Source: an uncultured Pelosinus sp.
GTDB lineage: Bacteria > Bacillota > Negativicutes > Sporomusales > Acetonemataceae
Reading direction: 5' to 3'
NCBI GenBank assembly: GCA_900542835.1
Contig: UQPB01000026.1
Coordinates: 1-48,121, forward strand
Length of the DNA: 48,121 nucleotides
Both the position numbers and the translations under genes were made by a program. Positions 7,130-14,751 of the stretch are shown here, piece after piece. Under the pieces are notes generated by a model that saw only the letters and a program-made list of their open reading frames with translations, searched no databases and was not told the origin of the DNA. Every line of letters starts with the position of its first letter. Position 1 is the first letter of the stretch.

Positions 7130-7996
7130 ATGAAAAAGAGACTGCTAGCTGCCGTAGTGGCGGCTATGACTCTCACAGCCGTTCCGGCTCTGGCCGCGCC
7201 CGCGTTTTACGGCGATGCCAATATTGAGTACGAAAAGCTAAGTGGGCAGAACAGCGATTTGACGAATCGAATCCGGTTATCTATGGACAGCGTTATTTCC
7301 GAAGATATGTATGTACATGGCCGCCTGGTAATGAATAACAATCTGAAGGATGGCGGTTCGGCTCCCGATGGTGACAACGAGATCAAGCTGGAGCAGGCGT
7401 TTATCGGCGGCAAGCTGGGCGATTTTGACGTCAAGGCCGGCCGGCAGCCACTGTGGCTGGGCAAGGGAACTCTGGCTGACGTCAACGGCATAAATGGCGT
7501 TCAGGCTGCTACCAGTATCAATGATATCAAGGTAAATGGCTTTTATGGCAAAGATGGTGACAATCATGTCGCCGCCGCCGATTTCGGAACCGCTTATAAA
7601 AAGGTGAATTTTGGCGGCACCTATCTGCAGGAAACTGATGAGGCCAAATTTATCGGCCTTAACGCGGACACCAAAATTGCGGAAAATACCGTGCTGAATG
7701 TAGAATATGTGAAGAATACGGAAAACAAAAACGATGGCATTCTGGCCGCAGTTAAAGTCGGCAACGCTGTCAATAAGGGCGATCTCGATTATTCTCTGGC
7801 TTATCGCAATATTAAGGACGGCGCTGTTTCGAGCTACAGCACCGACGGCAACTATAACGATTCGGAAGGGTTCCGGCTGGAAGCCAATTATAAAGTCAGT
7901 GATAACGCTACTCTGACGGCATATCAGGATTTTACTGACAGTCAGTCCGGCGCTAAGAAGAATAAAACCAATATCGAGTTCAGCGTCGATTTCTAA
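7130..7996 (+). CDS. Outer-membrane beta-barrel porin
   Basis: A 288-residue exported protein. The first 23 residues are a classical signal peptide (MKKRLLAAVVAAMTL, then cleavage after PALA or ALAAP). The mature chain consists of alternating amphipathic beta strands with Gly/Asn/Asp turns, as in putative porins of Negativicutes, and the last strand ends IEFSVDF with the terminal Phe used for Bam-dependent insertion. ATG 7130 is preceded by TTAGGGGGA. Such a protein requires an outer membrane, which is why I place the organism among the diderm Firmicutes. It is single, with its own terminator. Substrate preference is unknown; the acidic, uncharged-rich strands give no clear hint. Confidence 0.85.
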   Translation: MKKRLLAAVVAAMTLTAVPALAAPAFYGDANIEYEKLSGQNSDLTNRIRLSMDSVISEDMYVHGRLVMNNNLKDGGSAPDGDNEIKLEQAFIGGKLGDFDVKAGRQPLWLGKGTLADVNGINGVQAATSINDIKVNGFYGKDGDNHVAAADFGTAYKKVNFGGTYLQETDEAKFIGLNADTKIAENTVLNVEYVKNTENKNDGILAAVKVGNAVNKGDLDYSLAYRNIKDGAVSSYSTDGNYNDSEGFRLEANYKVSDNATLTAYQDFTDSQSGAKKNKTNIEFSVDF

Positions 7997-8006
7997 TCAG
8001 CCAGCC

Positions 8007-8039
8007 GCCAAGCAGTTTTCCGCTGCTTGGCTTTTTTTT
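8007..8039 (+). terminator. Terminator of the porin gene
   Basis: 9-bp stem (8007-8015 with 8023-8031), seven-base loop, then eight T, eleven bases after the stop codon. Confidence 0.93.
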
Positions 8040-8075
8040 GCTAAAAAGTTCTGGTGTGTCTCCAGGATTTCGCAG

Positions 8076-8105
8076 GTATTTAACCTTGCCCGACAAGGCA
8101 ATCTA
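8076..8105 (+). promoter_or_regulatory. Candidate forespore (sigma-G/F type) promoter
   Basis: GTATT (8076-8080), an 18-base spacer and CAATCTA (8099-8105) resemble the sigma-G pattern GHATR then CATWHTA (five of seven at the -10). It lies 41 bases before the spore-protein start, where such a promoter is expected. Inference from consensus. Confidence 0.4.
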
Positions 8106-8145
8106 ATAGCAGAACCCCAATAATTTTTTGAAGGAGGTTTTGCGA

Positions 8146-8409
8146 ATGTCGAGAAGTCGTAAACCAGTTAATCCTGCAGCTCAACAGGCACTGAACCAGT
8201 TGAAGGAAGAAACCGCCGCTGAAATCGGATTGAAAGATTACAAAAACACCTACAAGGGTGCTCTTACCTCTGCTGATAATGGTCGGGTAGGCGGACAAAT
8301 GGTTCGTAAAATGATCCAGGCGCAAGAAGAAAGCTTTGCGGGTACAACCGGCCAGAGCAATATGAATTCCACTCTTACCGCCAAGTATGACGCCAATAAC
8401 AAACCCTGA
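8146..8409 (+). CDS. Alpha/beta-type small acid-soluble spore protein
   Basis: An 87-residue alpha/beta-type SASP, which coats and protects DNA in the dormant spore. It shows the two conserved family blocks: NQLKEETAAEIGL (holding the ETAAEI site cut by the germination protease GPR) and NGRVGGQMVRKMIQ (the DNA-binding RVGG-MVRKM block). The C-terminus is longer and richer in polar residues than in Bacillus SASPs. ATG 8146 is preceded by GAAGGAGG; the reading frame extends upstream but without a ribosome-binding site. It is monocistronic, with a candidate sigma-G promoter and a strong terminator. It is the clearest evidence that the organism sporulates. Confidence 0.95.
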   Translation: MSRSRKPVNPAAQQALNQLKEETAAEIGLKDYKNTYKGALTSADNGRVGGQMVRKMIQAQEESFAGTTGQSNMNSTLTAKYDANNKP

Positions 8410-8424
8410 CACGGTTAGGACCTG

Positions 8425-8468
8425 ATATGAGAAGAGCGGGCCGTCTGGCTCGCTCTTCTCATATTTTC
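8425..8468 (+). terminator. Terminator of the spore-protein gene
   Basis: 14-bp perfect stem (8425-8438 with 8451-8464), 12-base loop and a short T run (8465-8468). Confidence 0.88.
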
Positions 8469-8562
8469 GCGGTCCGGAAAGGATTTGGCCGTTCAAACCG
8501 CGAATGGTAATAAAATAAATACGGAAAGATATGTCATATATCGCAAAAGGAGTGGGCAGGAC

Positions 8563-9855
8563 GTGGAGACCGTATTGATAAAGAACCTTGGTGATTATGA
8601 CGGCCGGCAGGCGACGGTTGAAGGCTGGTTATATAACCGCCGCTCATCCGGTAAAATTATGTTTTTAATTGTAAGAGATGGGAGCGGCCTGTTGCAGGGA
8701 GTAATCGCCAGGAAAGAGGTTGGTGAGGCGGTTTTTGCCGCTGCCGATCAACTGACGCAGGAGTCTTCATTGCGTCTGACCGGCAGTATCCGGGCGGAAC
8801 CTCGCTCGGTGGGCGGTTATGAAATGCATGTGACCGGCATTGAGATCATACATATAGCGGCGGAATATCCTATTACCCATAAGGAGCACGGCATTGATTT
8901 TCTGGCGGAACGCCGGCATCTCTGGATCCGTACGCCGCGTCAGACGGCGATTTTGCGGATTCGTTCCGAAATTGAGCATGCGTTCCGGGATTTTTTCTAT
9001 CAGCGTGATTTTGTATTGGCCGATGCGCCGATTATTACCCCGGCTGCCTGTGAAGGAACCACTACCTTATTTGAGCTTGATTATCATGGTGAAAAGGCGT
9101 TTTTATCGCAAAGCGGCCAGCTGTACAGCGAGGCGAATGCGATGGCTTTGGGACGGATTTATTGTTTCGGACCAACTTTCCGCGCCGAGAAATCCAAGAC
9201 GCGGCGGCATTTGATGGAGTTCTGGATGATCGAGGCGGAGATGGCGTTTTTTGACCTGGAGGCGAATATGCGCCTGCAGGAGGAGATGGTGTCATACGTT
9301 GTCCAGCGCGTACTGGAGCGGTGCCGGGGCGAACTGAAGCTGCTGGAACGCGACCTGTCCAAGCTGGAGACTATTCGGGCGCCGTTTCCGCGGATCAGCT
9401 ACACGGAAGCTGTAGAAATTCTCAACCAGGCGGGCGAGGAGTTTCCGTGGGGCGATGACTTCGGTGCGCCGCATGAAACGATTATTTCCAGCCGGTTTGA
9501 CCGGCCGGTATTTGTTCATCGTTACCCGGCGGCGATAAAGGCTTTTTACATGAAGCCGGACCCGGCTGATCCCCGGGTGGTTCTCGGCGCTGATCTGCTT
9601 GCGCCGGAAGGCTATGGGGAGGTGATTGGCGGCGGACAGCGCATTGACGATCTGGAACTGCTGGAGCGGCGTCTTGCCGAGCATAAGCTGCCGGCCGAGG
9701 CGTTTGAATGGTACCTGGATCTACGCCGCTATGGCTCCGTACCGCATTCGGGCTTTGGTTTAGGGCTGGAACGGACGGTTGCTTGGATCTGCGGGCTTGA
9801 TCATATCCGTGAAACGATTCCGTTTCCCCGGATGCTACATAAGATGTATCCTTGA
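8563..9855 (+). CDS. asnS: Asparagine--tRNA ligase
   Basis: A 430-residue class IIb aminoacyl-tRNA synthetase charging tRNA-Asn. An OB-fold anticodon-binding domain (VEGWLYNRRSSGKIMFLIVRDG) occupies about residues 15-110. Motif 2 is FGPTFRAEKSKTRRHLMEFW and motif 3 is GFGLGLERTVAWICG near the C-terminus, which ends in the AsnRS-type PFPRMLHKMYP. I chose GTG 8563 (METVLIKNL) because AAAGGAG lies ten bases upstream and homologues begin at this point; the frame is open 26 codons further up. It could in principle be confused with AspRS, but the short length without a GAD insertion domain favours AsnRS. Confidence 0.95.
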   Translation: METVLIKNLGDYDGRQATVEGWLYNRRSSGKIMFLIVRDGSGLLQGVIARKEVGEAVFAAADQLTQESSLRLTGSIRAEPRSVGGYEMHVTGIEIIHIAAEYPITHKEHGIDFLAERRHLWIRTPRQTAILRIRSEIEHAFRDFFYQRDFVLADAPIITPAACEGTTTLFELDYHGEKAFLSQSGQLYSEANAMALGRIYCFGPTFRAEKSKTRRHLMEFWMIEAEMAFFDLEANMRLQEEMVSYVVQRVLERCRGELKLLERDLSKLETIRAPFPRISYTEAVEILNQAGEEFPWGDDFGAPHETIISSRFDRPVFVHRYPAAIKAFYMKPDPADPRVVLGADLLAPEGYGEVIGGGQRIDDLELLERRLAEHKLPAEAFEWYLDLRRYGSVPHSGFGLGLERTVAWICGLDHIRETIPFPRMLHKMYP

Positions 9856-9892
9856 TTAGACGAATTTGTATATGGCTGAGGAGGAATTATTG

Positions 9893-11137
9893 ATGATTAC
9901 CAGTATCGCCGCTTCCCATGCAAAGGGGAAATTTGCCACAGACAATATTTTTGGTGCCAACGCCGCCGCTGTGCAAGCTGCAGCCAAGCATGGCAAGGCC
10001 AGCGTAACCAATGCCACAATTGGCGCTCTGCTTGATGATAATGAGCGGCTGGTTTGTCTGCCGACTGTAGCAGAAACTCTGCGCAAACTGCCGATCGAGG
10101 AACTGATCAATTATGCGCCAATCGCCGGCCTGCCGGATTTTCAGGAGTCGGTGATTGATCTGGCGTTCGCCGGTCAAAAGCCGGAGGCGTATAGCAGCGC
10201 GGTTGCCACGTCCGGCGGCTCGGGCGTTATCCACCACGCGATCTGGAATTACACCGAAATCGGCGATACGGTTCTGACTTCGGATTGGTTCTGGGGGCCG
10301 TACCGGGTGCTGTGTGAGGATATGCTGCGTAAGCTGGATACGTTTTCGATGTTTGACGAACAGCAGCATTTCAATTTAAGTGCATTCCAGGCGAAGTTAA
10401 CCGAACTTCTGTCCAGGCAGAATAACGCGCTGCTGATTATCAATACACCGGCGCACAATCCGACCGGTTACAGCCTTTCGGATGCCGAATGGGAGCAAGT
10501 ACTGGCTATCTGCAAAGAAAGCGCCAAGGATCCCGCCAAGCGCATTATTCTGCTGGCTGATATCGCCTATATTGATTTTGCCGGCGAGAAGCAGGCGAGC
10601 CGTGCGTTTATGCGGCAGTTTGGCAATTTGCCGGACAATATGCTGGTTATCCTCGGCTACAGCATGTCAAAGAGTTTTACCGTTTATGGCCAGCGCTGCG
10701 GCGCGATGATCGGGGTTTCTAACAGCAAAGAGGTTATGAAGGAATTTGAAGATATCAATCAGTATACCAGTCGGGCCACCTGGTCGAATATCAATCGCGG
10801 CGCACAGCGGCTGCTGGCAACCATCCACCGAGATCAGGAACTGCTGGCTAAGGTTGATGCCGAGCGGGACGCCGGCTACCGGATGATTCAGGAGCGCGCC
10901 GGCATCTTCACTGCGGAAGCCGAACAGGCCAAGTTAGCCATGCTGCCGTTTATTGCCGGTTATTTTCTGACCATTCCGGCTAAGAACCCCACCGCCGTCT
11001 GCAATAAACTGCATGACGATTTGATTTTTGCCGTACCGCTCGGCAAGGGTATCCGTATTGCGGTTTGCGCCGTACCTTCGCAAAAAATCAAGGGTATGGC
11101 CGGCAAAGTAGCTGCAGCCATAGCGGCTGTTGATTAA
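9893..11137 (+). CDS. Class I PLP-dependent aminotransferase (aspartate/aromatic type)
   Basis: A 414-residue fold-type I aminotransferase. The pyridoxal phosphate lysine is Lys260 in GYSMSKSFTVYGQR; the INTPAHNPTGYSLS motif supplies the conserved Asn and the LLADIAYIDF motif the Asp that contacts the cofactor ring. The C-terminal GKGIRIAVC carries the substrate carboxylate Arg. The arrangement is closest to the aspartate/tyrosine (TyrB, COG1448) branch, so it probably transfers amino groups between aspartate or aromatic amino acids and 2-oxoglutarate. ATG 9893 has GAGGAGGA eight bases upstream. It follows asnS by 37 bases and may be cotranscribed; a terminator follows. Exact substrate unknown. 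Confidence 0.88.
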   Translation: MITSIAASHAKGKFATDNIFGANAAAVQAAAKHGKASVTNATIGALLDDNERLVCLPTVAETLRKLPIEELINYAPIAGLPDFQESVIDLAFAGQKPEAYSSAVATSGGSGVIHHAIWNYTEIGDTVLTSDWFWGPYRVLCEDMLRKLDTFSMFDEQQHFNLSAFQAKLTELLSRQNNALLIINTPAHNPTGYSLSDAEWEQVLAICKESAKDPAKRIILLADIAYIDFAGEKQASRAFMRQFGNLPDNMLVILGYSMSKSFTVYGQRCGAMIGVSNSKEVMKEFEDINQYTSRATWSNINRGAQRLLATIHRDQELLAKVDAERDAGYRMIQERAGIFTAEAEQAKLAMLPFIAGYFLTIPAKNPTAVCNKLHDDLIFAVPLGKGIRIAVCAVPSQKIKGMAGKVAAAIAAVD

Positions 11138-11165
11138 CCTGTTCCGTGAACGCTAACGTAACAGC

Positions 11166-11197
11166 AGGAAGGCGGAATAGTCCGTCTTCCTTTTTTT
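11166..11197 (+). terminator. Terminator after the aminotransferase gene
   Basis: 10-11-bp stem (11166-11175 with 11181-11191, one G-T pair) and seven T (11191-11197). Confidence 0.9.
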
Positions 11198-11282
11198 GAT
11201 GTTTGCCGGTAATGCGGTGCCCGTCCTGCGCATATCATAGATTTGTCTGCGCTGTGACAGTAATCAGGAGAGGAAGGATGCA

Positions 11283-12950
11283 ATGGGGGAAATTACCGTT
11301 TTACTTAGCAGTGGGGAATACCGGAAATTTGAGCGTGGCATATCGTTGGCTGAAATTGCCGCTGAATTGCAGGATCTCTACCCATCGCCAATTATGGCCG
11401 CGGAAGTTGACTATGTATCTCACGATCTGAATTTTCGGCCGGAGCAGGATTGCCGGATCGAATTTTTGGATGTGGCGCATGAGCGGGGCAATAAGGTATA
11501 TCAGCGCAGCCTGGCGTTTGTCATGATAACCGCTGCCGCCGAACTGTTTCCGGGAACGCAGGTGACGGTGGAACACTCTTTGGGAAAAGGCTTGTATTGC
11601 GAAATGCATCTGGGGCGGGATTTGACCCAGCAGGATATTGACGGGCTGAAGCGGAAAATGGCGGAAATTGTGGCGGAAGACCGGCCGCTCAGACGGCAGA
11701 CTATGCCTGTGAACGAAGCGATTGCTTTATTCGAGGCTGCGGGCGAGATCGAAAAGGTCAAGCTATTGAAGCAATGGAAGCAGCCGCAGGTAACGATCTA
11801 TAGCTGTGGAGAGGTGGCCGATTATGTTCACGGCGTTATGGCCCCAAGTACCGGCCGCCTGGGGCTGTTCAACCTGCGTCTGTATCCGCCGGGGATGATT
11901 CTGTGTTTTCCGGAACACAGCAGGCCTAATCAGCTGCCTGAATTTGTCAGTCAGCCTAAGCTGGCAAAAGTATTTTTAGAAGCGGAACGCTGGGGGCGCA
12001 TTCTGCAATGCAGCTATGTCGCCACTCTCAACGATTACGTCCGGGCGGGCCAAATCGCCGACATTATCCGGGTAGCCGAGGCGCTGCACGAGAAGAAGCT
12101 GGCGGAAATCGCCGACTTTATTTCCAACCACCGCCGCCAGGTCAGAGTAATCTTGATAGCCGGCCCGTCCTCTTCCGGCAAGACAACCTTTGCACAGCGG
12201 CTGAGCATTCAATTGCGCGTTAACGGAATCAGGCCGGTGCCGATTTCGCTTGATGATTATTTTGTTGATCGCGAGCATACACCGCTGGATGAATATGGCC
12301 AGTATGATTTCGAATCCATTGACGCAATTGATCTGCCGTTATTTAATCAGCAGCTGCTGCAGTTGCTGGCCGGCGAGGCGGTGGAAGTGCCTACGTTTAA
12401 CTTCCATCTGGGCAAGCGTGAACAAAACGGGCATATGGTTGTCGTCGGTTCCGAGCAGCCTTTGATTATTGAGGGAATTCACGGACTGAATGAGCAACTG
12501 ACTCAATTGATTCCGCGCGAGCAAAAGGTGAAGATTTACGTGAGCGCGCTGACACAGTTGTCAATTGACAATCATAACCGGATACCGACAACAGATGCGC
12601 GTCTGATTCGCCGCATTGTGCGTGACAGTCAGTTTCGGGGCCATGACGCGCTGACCACGCTGCGACTGTGGTCGTCGGTGCGGCGGGGAGAGGAACGCAA
12701 TATATTCCCGTTTCAGGAAGAGGCTGACGTCATGTTTAACTCGGCGCTGATTTATGAACTGGCGGCGTTAAAAGAGCAGGCGGAGCCTCTGCTCGCAGCT
12801 GTGCCGCCTGACCAGCCGGAATCCGCTGAGGCAATGCGCTTGCTGGATTTTTTGAGCTACTTTGAAGCAATCGGCGATACCGATATTCCAACCAACTCCA
12901 TTCTGCGGGAGTTTATCGGCCAATCCTGTTTCCGCAATGCCTGCAAATAA
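11283..12950 (+). CDS. Nucleoside (uridine-like) kinase with TGS/ThrRS-like N-terminus
   Basis: A 555-residue fusion. The N-terminal ~60 residues look like a TGS domain and residues ~60-200 resemble the second additional (SAD) domain of threonyl-tRNA synthetase, without a catalytic synthetase core. From about residue 285 a uridine kinase/phosphoribulokinase-type P-loop domain follows: Walker A GPSSSGKTT (294-302), SLDDYFVDREHTP, and the GIHGLNE Walker B region. The architecture is a known Firmicutes nucleoside kinase family. It presumably phosphorylates uridine/cytidine or a related nucleoside; the role of the tRNA-synthetase-like part is unknown. ATG follows GAGAGGAAGG. Single gene between two terminators. 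Confidence 0.88.
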   Translation: MGEITVLLSSGEYRKFERGISLAEIAAELQDLYPSPIMAAEVDYVSHDLNFRPEQDCRIEFLDVAHERGNKVYQRSLAFVMITAAAELFPGTQVTVEHSLGKGLYCEMHLGRDLTQQDIDGLKRKMAEIVAEDRPLRRQTMPVNEAIALFEAAGEIEKVKLLKQWKQPQVTIYSCGEVADYVHGVMAPSTGRLGLFNLRLYPPGMILCFPEHSRPNQLPEFVSQPKLAKVFLEAERWGRILQCSYVATLNDYVRAGQIADIIRVAEALHEKKLAEIADFISNHRRQVRVILIAGPSSSGKTTFAQRLSIQLRVNGIRPVPISLDDYFVDREHTPLDEYGQYDFESIDAIDLPLFNQQLLQLLAGEAVEVPTFNFHLGKREQNGHMVVVGSEQPLIIEGIHGLNEQLTQLIPREQKVKIYVSALTQLSIDNHNRIPTTDARLIRRIVRDSQFRGHDALTTLRLWSSVRRGEERNIFPFQEEADVMFNSALIYELAALKEQAEPLLAAVPPDQPESAEAMRLLDFLSYFEAIGDTDIPTNSILREFIGQSCFRNACK

Positions 12951-12984
12951 AGAAAGCCCCCTTCGGGGCTTTCTTTATTTGCAG
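12941..12984. terminator. Bidirectional terminator between convergent genes
   Basis: A 20-bp perfect inverted repeat (12941-12960 with 12965-12984) with a four-base loop; A-rich on the left arm and T-rich on the right, so it can stop transcription from both sides. It overlaps the last codons and stop of the nucleoside kinase and ends one base before the stop of the convergent carboxyltransferase. Confidence 0.92.
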
Positions 12985-12985
12985 G

Positions 12986-14347
12986 CTAATTTGATTTAGT
13001 CCGGTGCTGTTCAAAAAACTTAAGCGCAACTTCCGGGAAGGAGGCGTAGGACAAGACATCCTCGGTTGTTGCCTGGGGATAGCCTTCCTCGGCCAGCTTC
13101 TGCCGCAAGGCGTCCATCTGCGGCGCGATATCGTCTGCCGGGCGGTGCGTAATCAGAGGATCGTCACCCAGAATCAGCTCTTTAACGGCAGGATCAATAG
13201 GAGCGGGCGTGCGGCCGTATTTGCCGCGGGCCAAATCCTTAACTTCGCGGGGGACCACCTTGTAGCGTCCCATCATTACGTTGAAGGCGGCCATTGAACC
13301 GACAATCTGACTGGTTGGCGTGACCAGCGGCGGATAACCCAACTCGGCTCTGACTTTAGGCATCTCTTCGGTTACTTCGGCAAATTTGTCAGCCATTCCC
13401 TGTTCTTTCATTTGATTTAACAGATTGGACAACATGCCGCCGGGAATCTGGAAGCGGAGGACTTTGGTGTCAATGTCGATTGCCGTATTAAGCTTAAATG
13501 TATCGGCCAATTGTTTTTTGACGCCGCGGAAATGATCGGCAATGGGGAAAAGCTTGTCGAGATCAATGCCGGTATCGCGGTCCTGGCCCTGGAGTGCAGC
13601 GACAAGCGCTTCGGTCGCTGGCTGCGACGACCCCATCGCGAACGGGGACAGGGCGCAGTCAACGATATCGGCTCCTGCCTCAATCGCTTTCAAATAGGTC
13701 ATTGAGGCCATGCCGCTGGTATAGTGGGTATGGACATCAATCGGAACATTCAAGGATTTTTTCAAGGTGCTGACCAAGTCATAGGCGGTATAGGGGGAGA
13801 GCAGCCCGGCCATGTCCTTGACACAGATCGAGTCGGCACCGCGTTCGACCAGATCCTGTGCCACTTTTAAGAAACTTTGCGAGTCATGAAACGGACTGAT
13901 CGTGTAGACAAATGCGCCCTGGACATGGGCTCCGGCCTCTTTGGCCGCCTTCATCGATACTTCCAGGTTGCGGACATCGTTCAGCGCGTCAAAAATCCGG
14001 ATGATACCCACGCCGTTGTCAACGGCCCGCTTGACAAATTCGATGACAACATCATCGGCATAATGATTATAGCCAAGCACGTTTTGACCGCGCAGCAGCA
14101 TTTGAATCGGCGTTTTCTTCAGATGCTTTTTCAGCGTCCGCAATCTTTCCCAGGGATCTTCACCCAGGAAACGCAGGCAGCTGTCAAAGGTTGCGCCGCC
14201 CCAGGCTTCAAGCGAGAAATAGCCGACTTCGTCAAGCTTTTCCAATAAAGGGATCATGTCTTCAATGCGCATACGAGTGGCGGCAAGGGACTGATGACCA
14301 TCACGCAGTACGGTTTCAGTAATTTTTACGGGATTTTTTTGACTCAT
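12986..14347 (-). CDS. Biotin-dependent carboxyltransferase subunit (OadA/PycB/transcarboxylase 5S family)
   Basis: A 453-residue carboxyltransferase with a DRE-TIM barrel. TETVLRDGHQSL (residues ~10-21) holds the metal-binding Asp and the family signature; CVKDMAGL holds the lysine that is carbamylated and VHTHYTSGMA the two metal His. It moves carboxyl groups between biotin and oxaloacetate/pyruvate, as in oxaloacetate decarboxylase alpha, pyruvate carboxylase B or transcarboxylase 5S. The chain stops after the conserved carboxyltransferase region, so the biotin-carrier domain must be a separate protein; none is encoded nearby. AAAAGGAGG precedes the ATG. A promoter with an embedded dyad lies upstream. 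Which of the three reactions it serves is undetermined. Confidence 0.88.
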   Translation of the reverse strand: MSQKNPVKITETVLRDGHQSLAATRMRIEDMIPLLEKLDEVGYFSLEAWGGATFDSCLRFLGEDPWERLRTLKKHLKKTPIQMLLRGQNVLGYNHYADDVVIEFVKRAVDNGVGIIRIFDALNDVRNLEVSMKAAKEAGAHVQGAFVYTISPFHDSQSFLKVAQDLVERGADSICVKDMAGLLSPYTAYDLVSTLKKSLNVPIDVHTHYTSGMASMTYLKAIEAGADIVDCALSPFAMGSSQPATEALVAALQGQDRDTGIDLDKLFPIADHFRGVKKQLADTFKLNTAIDIDTKVLRFQIPGGMLSNLLNQMKEQGMADKFAEVTEEMPKVRAELGYPPLVTPTSQIVGSMAAFNVMMGRYKVVPREVKDLARGKYGRTPAPIDPAVKELILGDDPLITHRPADDIAPQMDALRQKLAEEGYPQATTEDVLSYASFPEVALKFFEQHRTKSN

Positions 14348-14471
14348 TACAATGGCCTCCTTTTAGTGATGTCTATATATAAAATGTAGGTTGCGTACTG
14401 ATACGCCAGCCTCTGTGACGCCCGACCAGCTGTTGCTGTCGTATGTAGCAGAGACGCTTTTAATATTATTT

Positions 14472-14501
14472 ATTGTATCATGTATACCGGATACAGATCA
14501 A
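14472..14501 (-). promoter_or_regulatory. Putative carboxyltransferase promoter with operator-like dyad
   Basis: On the minus strand TTGATC (14496-14501), an 18-base spacer and TACAAT (14472-14477). Between and overlapping them, 14475-14494 is a near-perfect 20-base palindrome: GTATC and GATAC arms around GTATAC, imperfect only in the two dinucleotides CG/AT. Its position over the promoter core suggests a repressor site. The promoter is 125 bases upstream of the start codon. Confidence 0.5.
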
Positions 14502-14646
14502 GAATATTCAAAAGAAGGACAATGTTTGCAGCATGACAGCCAAACGGGGACGTTTTTTGCCAATCAATCTCTCCTCCTGCTGGAAATAATTCCATTGCTT
14601 ATTCATTCGGTGTGAAATTGGCTTTCCCTGCTTTTTTCTTTCCTGG

Positions 14647-14681
14647 TAAAAGGGGTGGCGCAATTTTTTTGCGTCACCCCT
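14647..14681 (-). terminator. Terminator of the diguanylate cyclase gene
   Basis: 13-bp stem (14651-14663 with 14669-14681, one G-T pair) with a T-rich loop; minus-strand tail TTTTACC. It lies 70 bases after the stop codon at 14752. Confidence 0.7.
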
Positions 14682-14751
14682 GGATGATAAACTGGCGCGA
14701 AGACGGATAAAACAGCCTCATATCCGTGTCAGCAGCCGGATGGCAACTGAC

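Larger units (their letters stand above)
14348..14751. other. 404-base gene-free region between two minus-strand genes
   Basis: It holds the ribosome-binding site, promoter and dyad of the carboxyltransferase gene (14472-14501) on its left, and the terminator of the diguanylate cyclase gene (14647-14681) on its right. A 74-codon plus-strand open frame (14391-14615) has no credible ribosome-binding site and composition unlike a protein. Nothing else is recognised. Confidence 0.6.

Noticed and set aside
14391..14615. 74-codon plus-strand open frame
   Set aside because: No ribosome-binding site, crosses the carboxyltransferase promoter, and its translation looks random.
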